This document shows, piece by piece, positions 12,311 through 22,686 of a stretch of 64,000 nucleotides of DNA. Numbering within the stretch: the first letter of the stretch is position 1; every line of letters begins with the position of its first letter. Position numbers and translations under genes: made by a program. The stretch covers positions 1,860,001 to 1,924,000 of the forward strand of contig JAOVFP010000004.1 in assembly GCA_025738555.1 (NCBI GenBank). The letters are read 5' to 3'. Under the pieces are notes generated by a model. The model saw only the letters and a program-made list of their open reading frames with translations. It was not told the origin of the DNA and ran no database searches. Source of the stretch: Cyathus striatus (taxonomy: Eukaryota > Basidiomycota > Agaricomycetes > Agaricales > Nidulariaceae).

Positions 12311-12414
12311 GGGGGCATAGCTCAGCTGGGAGAGCAGTAGACTGAAGTGTTTCAGTGTTCCAAATTGGTTCTTCAAATTTCTAAAGGTCCTGCGTTCGAT
12401 CCGCGGTGCCCCCA
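12311..12414 (+). tRNA. tRNA-Phe (GAA) with an intron
   Basis: The acceptor arm pairs GGGGGCA (12311-12317) with TGCCCCC (12407-12413). The A-box region reads TAGCTCAGCTGG and the B-box GTTCGATCC. The anticodon loop CTGAAG places GAA at 12344-12346. An intron of about 31 nt (roughly 12348-12378) follows the base 3' of the anticodon, the canonical position, and contains TTC that can pair with the anticodon. The T-arm CTGCG/CGCGG pairs with one G-U. The discriminator is A at 12414 and a run of six T (12417-12422) serves as RNA polymerase III terminator. One mismatch is present at the top of the anticodon stem. Confidence 0.95.
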
Positions 12415-12560
12415 TATTTTTTATTAATATTCATTAAATCAAGCGACTACATACATGTGGAATTGATCTGCAGAAGAGCGAGGGTCGAAGCTCCTTCATT
12501 GAAAAAGTCAGACTCGAGCGTGGTTGTGTCACTTGTCAGGCTTTTTCCATAAGCAACCAG

Positions 12561-13720
12561 CTACACGATATCCAGTATATCCTCCTCCTTTTCCTTCTCC
12601 TCAGACGAAGTGGGCTGAGAAATGACCTGAGTCGTAGATTCAACTCCCCCATTGGCAGGGGACATATTCTCCTGAATTCCAATCGTGCGCATGATAACAA
12701 TAGTAGGATTTATTCCCTACACCACCACCGCCACCACGTCAAAACAATGAAATAATACACGATAATGAAACATACGCACATATATCATAATCACCGGTGT
12801 AGAAACAACATACCATCCCACATGTCTTAGTTCGAAGAATGCCACGAACAGTGCTTGCGCTATGAACACCAGAATTGCCGATTCGAGGAGCATAGGTACG
12901 ATGGTGTGAACGGATCTTGACTTCGTGTCTGAACCTGTTCTTCCGCGCATCCATATTTTGAATACCATTAGTAACATCACTATCGCGTTGACGGCGAGAG
13001 AGAGGCAGAATGATGCTGCGCCTAGAGGGGTCCACCATGCTGGGAAAATAGAAAAATCCCGCGTTTGCGCCTGGATGCCTAGTTCCGCTGCTGCGACTAA
13101 CGAACAAACTTTAATTAAAAATTTAGAATTTCATAATATATATAATTGGAAAGCGAATATACCGAAGGATACTAAACATAAAAAGGCGGGAAATGACACA
13201 ATCCATAGTTGATTTCCCCATATTACCCAGCATCGGTATATCTATCTGCTTGTTAGTGGTATAATGTACATAGTGAGGTATACGGACATACCAGAATTGC
13301 CTGAGATAAAACATCCACGAAGACGCCTATGATGCTAGCTGCAGTGTTCATGTTCCACGTTATCACTTCGTTCCCGCCTCCGCGTAACTTTTCTGCGTGT
13401 TATTCTGTGTCACTCGAATATGGACATAGAATGCCTACCACCGCGAAGAATTCTTGAGCGTAGTCGATAATAAATACAGCGGTGACGAGAATAAAGAGGA
13501 GAGATAAAGGCCAGAAGATGATAGTCCTTCCTATTTTTCCATATTTGAGGCTGGTGCGTATAAACAGCCAAAATATGATAACGTATGAGCCTATTCGGAT
13601 TAAGTAGTTGTAGTGGGTCAATGGTAATTGAAGTTGAAGTTTACCATATAAAACGCCTTCGAGAACTGTACCAATAAAAATGGCTTCGTTGGTAGTGAGC
13701 ATCGCAATCGTAGAGATCAC
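12561..13720 (-). CDS. Seven-TM membrane protein, basidiomycete family
   Basis: Six exons give an uninterrupted 291-residue protein: 13720-13645, 13590-13439, 13387-13292, 13241-13163, 13096-12780 and 12716-12561, with introns of 51-66 bp and consistent phases. Seven hydrophobic segments are visible: TNEAIFIGTVLEGVLYG onward, then around FWPLSLLFILVTAVF, NTAASIIGVFVDVLSQAIL with IYRCWVIWG, LWIVSFPAFLCLVSF, ASFCLSLAVNAIV, MLLESAILVFIAQALFV, and VVSTPVIMIYGINPTIVIM. The TLEG-like start, the IYRCWVIWG block and the AAELG..TRD..WWTPLG loop are the hallmarks of a large basidiomycete family of unknown function. The C-terminus is polar and acidic (EEKEKEED). The last intron uses donor GTGCGT. Start is the first ATG of the open frame; an internal ATG six codons later is equally good. 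Function unknown. Confidence 0.85.
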
Positions 13721-15292
13721 TGAAGAAGGGGAAGGGAAACATAGGCATGTTTAAGTTTATGTACTACTTCCACTTTCACGTTCGTCTTTGTTCCATGTGT
13801 ACTGATTATCTGTGATACTTAGATCGGTGCTTGATGTTCTGAGGGTATACAGCGCCCACGGGCCCCGGGCAGCTCGGAATCTATGTGCTCATCTGAAGTT
13901 TTGTGTACCCACTGGTGCCCTCAATCGTCTTCACGTACTCCATTCAATTATAAAAGATAGGTGTATCTGCGCGCTGTGGCTTAGCTTCAAGCTTCGTTGC
14001 GACTTGGCGTGATCTTTCTCGATTCGTACTGCTAATGCCACTTTATCATCTCCATCTTTTCATGTTAAATACCGGACCACTCATTTTATAGGATCTCCTG
14101 ACTTTAATTTTCTGAGTCAGAAGCCCTTTCTAACCACTCTAATACCTCACTTCTTTGCCGGTTAAATCACCTCTATATTTTTAGATTCTGCAATTCATTG
14201 GTAATCGGACCATAGTTGGTTTCGTGCTTAGAAGCAGGATTAAAATGTAGACTGTAGGATATGATTCCCATTAGCAGCACGCACCATTCTCCCGCCTTGC
14301 AAGGGATGTTATTCCTGGTGGGGGTTAACTATTGTCTTTGAAGGTCTGACGTTTAATTGGGCTCATAGTCTCATATAAGCAGTGAAGAGGTGAGGGTCGG
14401 CTGCGCGTACCTAACAAAGATAATTAATGCGAGTTGTCGAGACGTCCGTCCGACTGGGAATTCGAAGGTGAAAATAACAAAATTATAACAATAAAATGAG
14501 TATGTAGAACGTAATGATTGAGAATGAGCTTCGAGACGAAATTCCAGCGTTACGAGAGTTGGCGAGAGTGTAAAACCAGTGAAATGAAGATTAATGTTGA
14601 TACGTCGTACGTAGTTTAGAAGTCGAGTGCGAGTCCAAGTAAAATTGATTAGATTCTGTAGTGTAACGGTTTAAATACTAGGAAAACAAATATATCTAAA
14701 GGTGGTAAGACTGTGCCTCATCGGACGAAGTTATAAAGAATAATAAAAGGAAAATCGCATGGAACATTTATAATGAATAGAAAACCCGAGTGCAAAAGTC
14801 TGGGATGAAGAAGTTGCAAGGAGAGAAGGGATTTCTTGTCAAACTTCAGGGTCTTGTGTCGGTGCCGATGTCAATGCTATTTTGAGAGCTCGTAATGTCG
14901 TAGGGGATGGGTGTCGTGTCTGAACGGTGTATGGAGAGGTACATTTTGAGGAAAGGTCGAAACAAATGAGCGGGGATGGAGATTGAATAGAGAACGCGTA
15001 CGGACGCGTGGTGCAAACGTGATCTTGCTGATTACGTAATACGATTTGGAACTTCTTGATCATATGTCGAATAATTCGTGTTTCGCAGCGCAGGCAGTTT
15101 ACCTGCTCTACAGCAATCCATCTTCTCTTTTTCTCTTTTAATTCTTTGAAGGTCCAACACTGAAGTGAATTCAAACAAAACCCCAACTGGAACTGGACAA
15201 AAATGGCGGTAAGATACAAGTTAACGAAGATATAGCTTAACTAATATTAATCACTTTACAAGCTTTTAAAATTCATAAAAGACATACCATAT
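13721..15292. other. Duplicated promoter region and dispersed repeats
   Basis: Positions about 13721-13975 precede the seven-TM gene and match about 15346-15645 (shared CGCCCAC.GGGC, CCCTCAATCGTCTT and AAAGATAGGT landmarks). Positions 14010-14385 match 11560-11880. At about 15000-15120 a GATTACGTAATA motif is followed by a small hairpin, GCAGG..CCTGC, then TCTA; the same order recurs at 45600-45662, indicating a dispersed element. The longest open frame here (minus, 15219-14839) has no domain and is not called. Confidence 0.5.
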
Positions 15293-15345
15293 GGAACACC
15301 TTCGAAGACTTTACCGATGAAAACTGCTTTGTTGGTAGTGAGCAT
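15293..15345 (-). pseudogene. Relic first exon of a second seven-TM gene copy
   Basis: Reads LTTNKAVFIGKVFEGVPYG followed by GTATGT on the minus strand, matching exon 1 of the gene at 12561-13720 (LTTNEAIFIGTVLEGVLYG then its donor). The upstream 300 bp also match that gene's promoter. The following exons are absent, so it is a truncated duplicate. It lies just downstream of the 3' end of the GNAT gene. Confidence 0.8.
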
Positions 15346-15650
15346 TGCAATCGAAGGCGAAGGCGGGGGCACGTAAAGACAAAGGCGAGTTGTATAATAT
15401 TTAACTTATATACAAGGCTATAAAGATTAGTTCGATATTCCCCTTGTCTTTGTGCCATGTGCGTTCACTATCAGGAATCCTGGTTTATCTGCTTCGAAAA
15501 TGATTGGTTGATGATTGACGTTCCGCACGACCGCAGCGCCCACCGGGCTGCTGGGAATCCTTGTCACGTACCTGTGGACCCACTTCCGCCCTCAATCGTC
15601 TTAAAATGGCTTTCCTCTTTGTCTATTAAAGATAGGTATATTACGAATCT

Positions 15651-16685
15651 CTACTTCGGACTCTTCCAAGACATCAGTGTGCACATGAACTCCCCAAACG
15701 GCGACGGAATATCCACTTTCCCTTCTACTTTAAACCCTAGATCTTTATAAAATACGCTCTACAATATCCTCTTGTCAGCAACATTCTCACATTGTACATG
15801 CAGACAACATACAGTAACGTCTTCCGTAGATGCCAAGCTTACGCAAGTCTTGTCGTCGGCAGCCTTGAAATTCATGACTTAATTAATGAATGAAGTAGAA
15901 GATGGAGGTAAAGACGTACGACTCGACAGATATGCTTCGTAAGAGCGGTTCCGTATCCCTTGTGCTGGTATTCCGGTATTGTGGCTATAAGTACTGGGAC
16001 CCATGCGTCCAATGCCTATTTATCTGACAGTGAGACGCATGTAATGATATACCACTCGGAATGAACTTACACCCTTGAGGCCAATAGTTTCATCTAACAA
16101 TTTAGTGGACAAAGGACCATACTTTCGAAACATAGTTAGGGTAAGAAACTAATTCATTTATCAAGTATCTCACCGTCTCGTTCCACCACGCCTTAGTACT
16201 CTCAGAGAGAGATTCGAAAAACTTTTCATACCCAAGAGCTCGCTGTTCATCGCTGTACAATAAAGCAAACCCATTAGGCATATTCAATCGCAGTAACATG
16301 CAGATATACATACCTCGACATAAAAAGAACTCCAGGTCCAAAGCTCACGGCAGCAGCTACGAATCTCTCGTCGCTCTCACCCTCCTTCAAGACGAGAATA
16401 AGCCCTTCAAGTACTCCAGCACGAACGGAAAGATTGAAAAAGTCGCGTTTCAGCTGTGGAACGCCACCAGTGCATGCATCTGTCGGTATGTCTGTCGATG
16501 AAAGACAAAAGTGTTAGGAGTGTTTGACAGAGAAAGGGAAGTGTCGTACGGTTTTCGAATGCTCTATAGAGAAGGTCGGTTAGTTGGTCTACTTGAGAGG
16601 CTATGTGAATTGATGTTAGAGAAAGATGACGGAGAACGTTTTTGCTTGACGTACGAGTAGGGTTCTTTAGAGTAGTTATAAACAT
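15651..16685 (-). CDS. GNAT-family N-acetyltransferase
   Basis: Seven exons assemble into 232 residues without a break: 16685-16550, 16491-16314, 16252-16174, 16121-16071, 16015-15920, 15863-15813 and 15758-15651, with 52-61 bp introns. The acetyl-CoA binding motif A is PEYQHKGYGTALTKHIC in exon 5, matching the Q/R-x-x-G-x-G/A pattern. Upstream are VDQLTDLLYRAFEN, GGVPQLKRDFFNLSVRAG and RFVAAAVSFGPGVLF, and the C-terminus SVFYKDLGFKVEG is the usual GNAT end (YxxxGF). This composition is common among fungal GNAT proteins of unknown substrate; the acceptor cannot be deduced. The start is the first ATG in the open frame. The 3' end abuts the relic promoter of the seven-TM duplicate. Confidence 0.85.
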
Positions 16686-16974
16686 GATTCAAGAAAGGAA
16701 TGGGTTATGTCGAGTGTGGGTTTAGCACAGGTCTTTATATAACAAATGATCGTTATTCTAGGCGCCCGTACGCCTACATTGCTACTGACGATCACACAAA
16801 GGAAGATAGAAGATCGATGTTGCGGGTTACAGATGTGCTTTGTTGGTATGTGTATCCTTTGATGACGAAATGAATGGGTATTGAATTTCTGCAACCTTCG
16901 AGGGCGTATCAAAGCGTAAATTCACGTGTAAGAGATATTAGCGGCGTAGAATTATCAAAGAGTTATGCTGCTGC
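16686..16974. other. Short intergenic region
   Basis: Upstream region of the GNAT gene. No feature seen beyond short open frames. Confidence 0.4.
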
Positions 16975-16986
16975 ATCGATGCATCT

Positions 16987-17732
16987 TTTTTTTTTTAAAA
17001 AAAAAAAAAAAATCCTAGTTTATTAGTCGGCTGTGGTAATCCATATGTCACGACTACACGGTGACTACGTTTATGTACTAATCTCTATTCTACTACTAAA
17101 GGGACTATGAGGGTGTATTACAGAGGTGCAGAATGACTCGGGACAGATGTCCGGAGGGCGGTACGGGGTTGCCCCTGCGAGGGGGGTGTGCCCGAGTGAA
17201 GCTCCGTGGCTAATCTACGAACAGTGGGGAAATTATTGTGGCGGGATCGGTGGGCACTTCTTGGGAGGAGGCTATTGTCAGGTGGTTGCGGAACGTTTCA
17301 TCAGTCGTCGTCGTCGTCTGGAGGATCCCACTCTGGGAGGTCTCCCAGTGTGTGATGGAATCGGGCAGTGTCTTTGGTGTAGCGAAATAAGGCGGCTAGG
17401 CGTTTGGGGTGAGGCAGGATGGCTCGAAGCGTGAGGCGGCGGATAGGAAGAGAGCATCGTCTCGCGAAGATGCGTCGCGCATTATTGTGGGCTGGGCAGT
17501 GAAAGAGGTAGTGGTCTGCGGTCTCCGGTTGTTCGCGGCAGGATGGACATAGAGCATTGGGAGCTTTGCCGATGCGGTGGAGATGGTGACGCAGCGTGTT
17601 GTGGCCTGTGATGAGGTAGACCGTCACCGTGGAAAGCTTGCGGGGGAGGGAGAAGAAAACACGGCGGAAGCGTGTAAGTGAGCGCTCCGGGAGGTAGCGG
17701 TTGATTCGGTGGAAACGGGATGATGCCCGCCA
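16987..17732 (-). mobile_element. 5'-truncated non-LTR retrotransposon (LINE) with 12-bp TSD
   Basis: The minus strand encodes the C-terminal tail of a LINE polyprotein: TVYLITGHNTLRHHLHRIGK, then CPSCREQPETADHYLFHCP, the Cys/His motif found after reverse transcriptase/RNase H in fungal Tad-like elements. The open frame ends near 17301 and a 3' untranslated stretch leads to a T run at 16986-16996 (the A-tail read on the plus strand), followed on its right by 16 A. Perfect 12-bp target duplications ATCGATGCATCT lie at 16975-16986 and 17733-17744. Most of the element is missing at its 5' side, the normal result of incomplete target-primed reverse transcription. Confidence 0.9.
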
Positions 17733-17744
17733 ATCGATGCATCT

Positions 17745-18323
17745 GCTTAACATCTGCTACCTGAAAGGTTGTTAAGAAAGTTCTGAGATAGTAAGTGCCG
17801 CTGGTGCCCGTTATCCTTTATTATTAGATTCACCTACCTGCCTATTACTTACCTGTACCAGTGAACTTGCTTTTGTCCAACCTTTGTGCCAACGATTGGT
17901 TAAGATATCGCTTATTACATCAGTACCACGTGCGAACATAACTTAGCGAAAGATTATGATACTCAAAAACTAGCATAAATTATGCTAGAGATATCTTCAT
18001 GGGTTTCTAAAATTATCCGAAATTCATTCCCCTTTTATCAACTCATATCAGGATTTTAGGACAATTTTAGGAGCCTCGGTTACGAGCGCCCGATTACTCG
18101 AACCCTCAGTGCAATATTCCCTGAGGCATGATTAGCACTATTGCCCGCGATAAACAACTGTCTTTAAGACAGTCCAAGCTCGCCTGAACTAGGCCACCAC
18201 TCACGATCAGATTATACCTTCAAGTTTGAATGCCAACACCAAGTAAATACCGTGCAGCTACTATTAAAACAGTTAAGTTAAAATAAGTAAGCGTTAGTAA
18301 GGTTCCATTAATTAAGTAGCAGA
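17745..18323. other. Intergenic region downstream of MFS copy A
   Basis: No gene seen. Sequence just before 18324 lies 3' of the MFS gene. No repeat structure stood out. Confidence 0.4.
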
Positions 18324-20650
18324 CTAAGAACTAATTCTCTCCGATGGCACGTCAGAGTGACTTTTCCCAACATTCTTACTCCACCGCTCTCCTTTGAGTA
18401 TCAGTGTAACAATTGGTAAAAAGCATATAACACTTCCGTGAACAATATAAGAAACGAGTGGCCTTCAGAATTTATCACGTACCAGATTATAGCGTAAATT
18501 GTAAACGACCACTGGAAACCAATCTGATGATGTTACATTTAAAGTCAAAGTAGCAGAAAGTAGCCACGAAAACACATACTTTGTCACCCAAAGGAATCCT
18601 ATTTAAAGTATTAATTTCCTCCAGGAAAATTCATTCGAGAGTTAAACTCACGAATAGAATCCTAGTGGAAATGCAAAAAGTTGCCTAAACACGCTGAATA
18701 TTATAATTTGCATCAGTAACTATGCATAAAGTAAAGACCGGGCATACTGGAAGCATATGCTAACGTCATAACTTCGAGATTGATGGCAATCACTGCAACT
18801 GTAGGTGTATGTCACTGAGAAGATAGCTTGGACTTGTATTTAGAGTTAGAAATGCTGGCGAGGGTAGTACTTAATAGAAAGAAACATACTTCCAAAGCAA
18901 GCGACCGCTAATCATTCATGACATTAGTCAAATTTCTGGAACGAAAAAATGATCGCTCACCCATTCCAATACAAGGTGCGATAAAATTAGTAGCGTAATG
19001 TATAGTAAATCCATCTGCGGATATTCAACACTTTCAAAAGCTATGTCAATAGGCCAAGCAACGTACATCTATAAAGGATAAGCCATGCAGCACTGTGAAA
19101 AAGAAAGAAGAGCCAACATAAGAAGACCAGCAGGAACAGTGAAGGCACCCGGATAAATCCCGAGCAAGCGAATCTCAGGGAGTGCAACGGTGTTTGCTAT
19201 AAGAGCTTTCTTCCTCGCACGTTGCATCATGAGATCAGTGACGGGTCCTGTACACATTTCACCAAGTGTTCTAGATTTGAAATGTAATTAAGTTAATGGT
19301 GTGGGATGGGATGACTCGGAAGTTTACTAACGCGCCAACAAGAAGACTGATTCCATTAGCTAAACTGAAAGAAATAATTTCAACGGACAACTCGAAGTGC
19401 ACTGTAGTAATGAATCGTTATATACCCATCACGGACAGTGTCAAATTTATAGATTCTTGTGAACAGAGTTGCGACTGTCAGACCGGCCTCAACGGAAGCA
19501 TATGCGTAAGTAACTCCGCTGTAGGATAGAGTTATGACCAATCACTTCTACGAAGGTGAAGAAGCCCACTAATATATCGCTGGAAATATAACCGTGGGGT
19601 ATTGAAACATGGATAGGGGTTTTATGAAGAAATCTCTGGCTGCGAGTCTGCGGGAAGATGGCCGAGTCCAAAAACGAAGCGTTTCCAAATAAGTCGCAAA
19701 CGTCATTTTTGGCGGGATATAAGGAACAATGGAGAGGTTTGAATCGTTTTCGCTTCCCTTTTCGCATTCCATCGAGTTAGTTTCGTTTATTTTCTTACCG
19801 TTGCCCCTCTCGAAGATTGTTTCGGGAAGAAAGGCCAGGCAAATGACGAACATGACACCTGTAAAAATATTTAATCATCATTACATATTCAGAATGCCGT
19901 CGATGCCGCTACCTACCATTAAGAAACGCTCCAACCCAAAAACACCATCTCCAGCCCATAGACTTAGCCACATAGCCACCTATCTGTACAGTCTTGAGTG
20001 ACTCATATAGCCATGTAGAGTGGAATGACTTACTATAGGTGATATATGTCCTCCATATGTAAACATCAACGTAAACAACCCCATCGCCTTTCCGCGTTGG
20101 TGAACATAGAAGAGGTCAACCACGGTACCAGCTCCTAGCCCAATAGCTACCCCTGTACCGAATCCATATATCGCACGAGCTACGATTAACGTTCCGTAGG
20201 ACTTTGCTATTGCTGAACCGAAAGCAGATACGGTTCCAATAATGAGAGATACCAAATATACGGGCCTCCTCCCATACACTTCCGCAAACGGGGTAAATAC
20301 CAGTGGCCCAAGAGTACAAACACCGATAAGAACTGCTGTCGGGTAAGTGGCGACAACTGGCTCAATATGGAACTCCTTGGAAATCAGTACTACAGCTGGA
20401 TTGATGATCGTTGTATTCAACAACGTGATAAAAGCTATAAGTGCAACTTGTGCGAGGGTAGAAAGCTTCAACCACTTAGTTTAAACCGTAAGACATATGG
20501 ACATAGACGAAATAAGGAATATGTTCCTACCATAGGATAATTTAATGGGTCAAGAGGTGATGCGGTTGGTTGTGGTACCAAAGGTAACCCAACATTATCG
20601 TATTTGACGCTAGGCTGAGCAGTTGATTGTTCAAAGGACGTCATGGTCAA
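18324..20650 (-). CDS. MFS transporter, tandem copy A (best preserved)
   Basis: Major facilitator transporter of the DHA1/drug:H+ antiporter type, probably plasma membrane. Fifteen exons can be chained into 536 residues with consistent phases; exon 1 is 20650-20531, exon 2 20474-20034, exon 15 18462-18324. Twelve hydrophobic segments fit. Motif A appears as FAEVYGRRP between TM2 and TM3; other landmarks are GGYVAKSMGWRWCFWVGAF, GEMCTGPVTDLMM and the end GERWSKN. An 18-nt exon (18907-18890, encoding AVACFG) is conserved in all copies. Two places are unsure: a 25-nt intron (19117-19093) is needed to keep frame, and exon 11 (18814-18739) reads here in a frame different from the one that fits copies B and C. 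A second in-frame ATG at 20644 is equally likely as start. The substrate is unknown. Upstream DNA is duplicated with the gene. Confidence 0.8.
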
Positions 20651-22686
20651 GTAAAGATACAGAGAATACTCAGTACTTCACCCTACATAGCACTCCTTTA
20701 ATACGGCTTTAACACATTCGGTCCGAGCAACACCTATCCCCAGGGCCCATGGCTGAGATATTTCTGTATAACATGGGAATCACTGCTATTCAACGAGGCC
20801 CGCAGCTTGCAAGCAACAGAACGTACAGCCGCCATCTCTCAAGGAAACGAACTCCTGAAAGGGAGCAGAACCCTATATCTCCAAATCACAATTGGAACGT
20901 ACTCACTTATTGCAAATGTGTGATCCGTGTGACTAGTCAACAATTCATGAACTTTATAATTTTAAAATAGTGCTCCGGACTATTGGTCTGATGTGATTTG
21001 GAAAGCTCAACGTTCAACGCCGTGTTGTTGGTATCTCGTTCTGGGTGCGACAAAAACTCTTATGGTTAAATGCATTCCTAATTATACACGTGCACAGGTC
21101 ATGTGAGTACAGTGAACTCGATACAAAATCCTTCACATACTAGTGTGCACTGCAGATAATAGCGTGAGGTCTGCTATCTTCCTGTGACAGCGGTGAACGA
21201 AGACTATGCTTCAATCATCAGCAATAAATTCGTAGGACGAGACGACATGGTTTGATGAGTGGTGAAAGATAGGGTCCATAGAGACCAGTACGCTGTGAGG
21301 TGGTTTGGGCGCAGTTTGAGTGGCACGACACGTTCACTACTTGCAGCTGTAAGGTTTGTGCAGTGCAAGGTTGCAAGTTTACGTTTAACGTTCAACGTTA
21401 AAAGTTAAGCAAGGGCACGTGCCACGTGTACATAAGTACTGTTTCCACCGCTTCTTTGTACACTAAACTTTGATGTTAGAATTATAGATTATGTAGTTAG
21501 TTGCAATGGAATTTGATTTTACAGAAATGTTTGCAGTACTTCAAACATCATATCAACAAAATTTCAAGAGCATATAATGCGAACTGAAGGGATAGTATGT
21601 TTTTTTGTTGTTTTTCGGAAATCTCGGCCCACATCAGTCCTTGTAAGTCTTGTACAGCGTTACACATCGTTACACATATGTGACATTTGTAATCTGTCAC
21701 AAGTCACGCACACGACTGTCACATAATGTGATTCCCAACTTTTACCTTCCTGATCCCAGGGATGAAGGTGTCATTCCACGCTGCCTAGGGTACAACCACA
21801 AAATATAACACAATGTCGTTACTTTTATAATATGTATAATGATATTAGAAACAATTTGAGACCCGAGAAGGTGCATTAAATATTGTGAGGTAAGATACAA
21901 ATTTCGCAAAAATTGGAAAAACATGTAGATATGAACATTACAAAAGAAGTGAACACTCTGACTTAAAAATAAACATATGTTGTTAAAAAGATGTATTCAG
22001 GTTGTCATAAGACTATAAAGTTATGTAGGAGGCCTGCTTGCCAAAATAACAGGCAGTGTACAAGGGATTGGGGGTGTACAAAGGAACGGTGGAAAACAGT
22101 AGTTTATAACGTTTTTGCTAAATAGCTTCAAATAATGCTAAACATATATACTTCCGCACGTCCGCAAGACTCCGGCGCTCCGCATTCATGCCATTCAAAT
22201 TGCCTTTATTGAAGTTACTGAAGGTGCACAGAATGGGAATTCACCGTTGAAAACAATATTTATGGCAAACGCAAAACTATAATACAGATCAGACCTTGAT
22301 ATTGATACTTACTAACCTCAAGGCCTCACTATAGCCCGCCCTATACAAGTCGACTAATTCAATCTTGAACTTAATCCAGGAGGCTTGCTTCCGGGAGTAA
22401 ATAACCACCCAATTCACGTAGGCATCTCATCTTATTACCTACCAACAACCTTCAACAACCTTTCGATCCACCCAAAATCGGGTACTTCATACCCATGGGC
22501 TCTGAAATTACCTAACAAATTATAACGGCGTCAAGTGAAAGGTCGCCTGGCTAATCATTATCTCAGCATCCTAGCCTTCATAATCTCCGCTTTTGATCTG
22601 ACGAGAATTATTCAAAATAATTACGCGTTACATTCATTCAAAATGTAAGTAGTGGATTGGCTAGTACTATGAATAAGTTGTAAGAG
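20651..22686. other. Upstream spacer of MFS copy A
   Basis: Part of the triplicated unit, matching 24989-26765 and, less well, 30698-32030. It contains many short dyads (CACGTG-type sites near 21415-21430 among them) and no supported gene. Position 22112-22130 (TTGCTAAATAGCTTC) is the empty target site of the MITE found in unit B. Confidence 0.6.

Noticed and set aside
14839..15219. Minus-strand open frame of 126 residues
   Set aside because: No domain, overlaps a dispersed repeat with a hairpin, and no paralogue keeps the frame.
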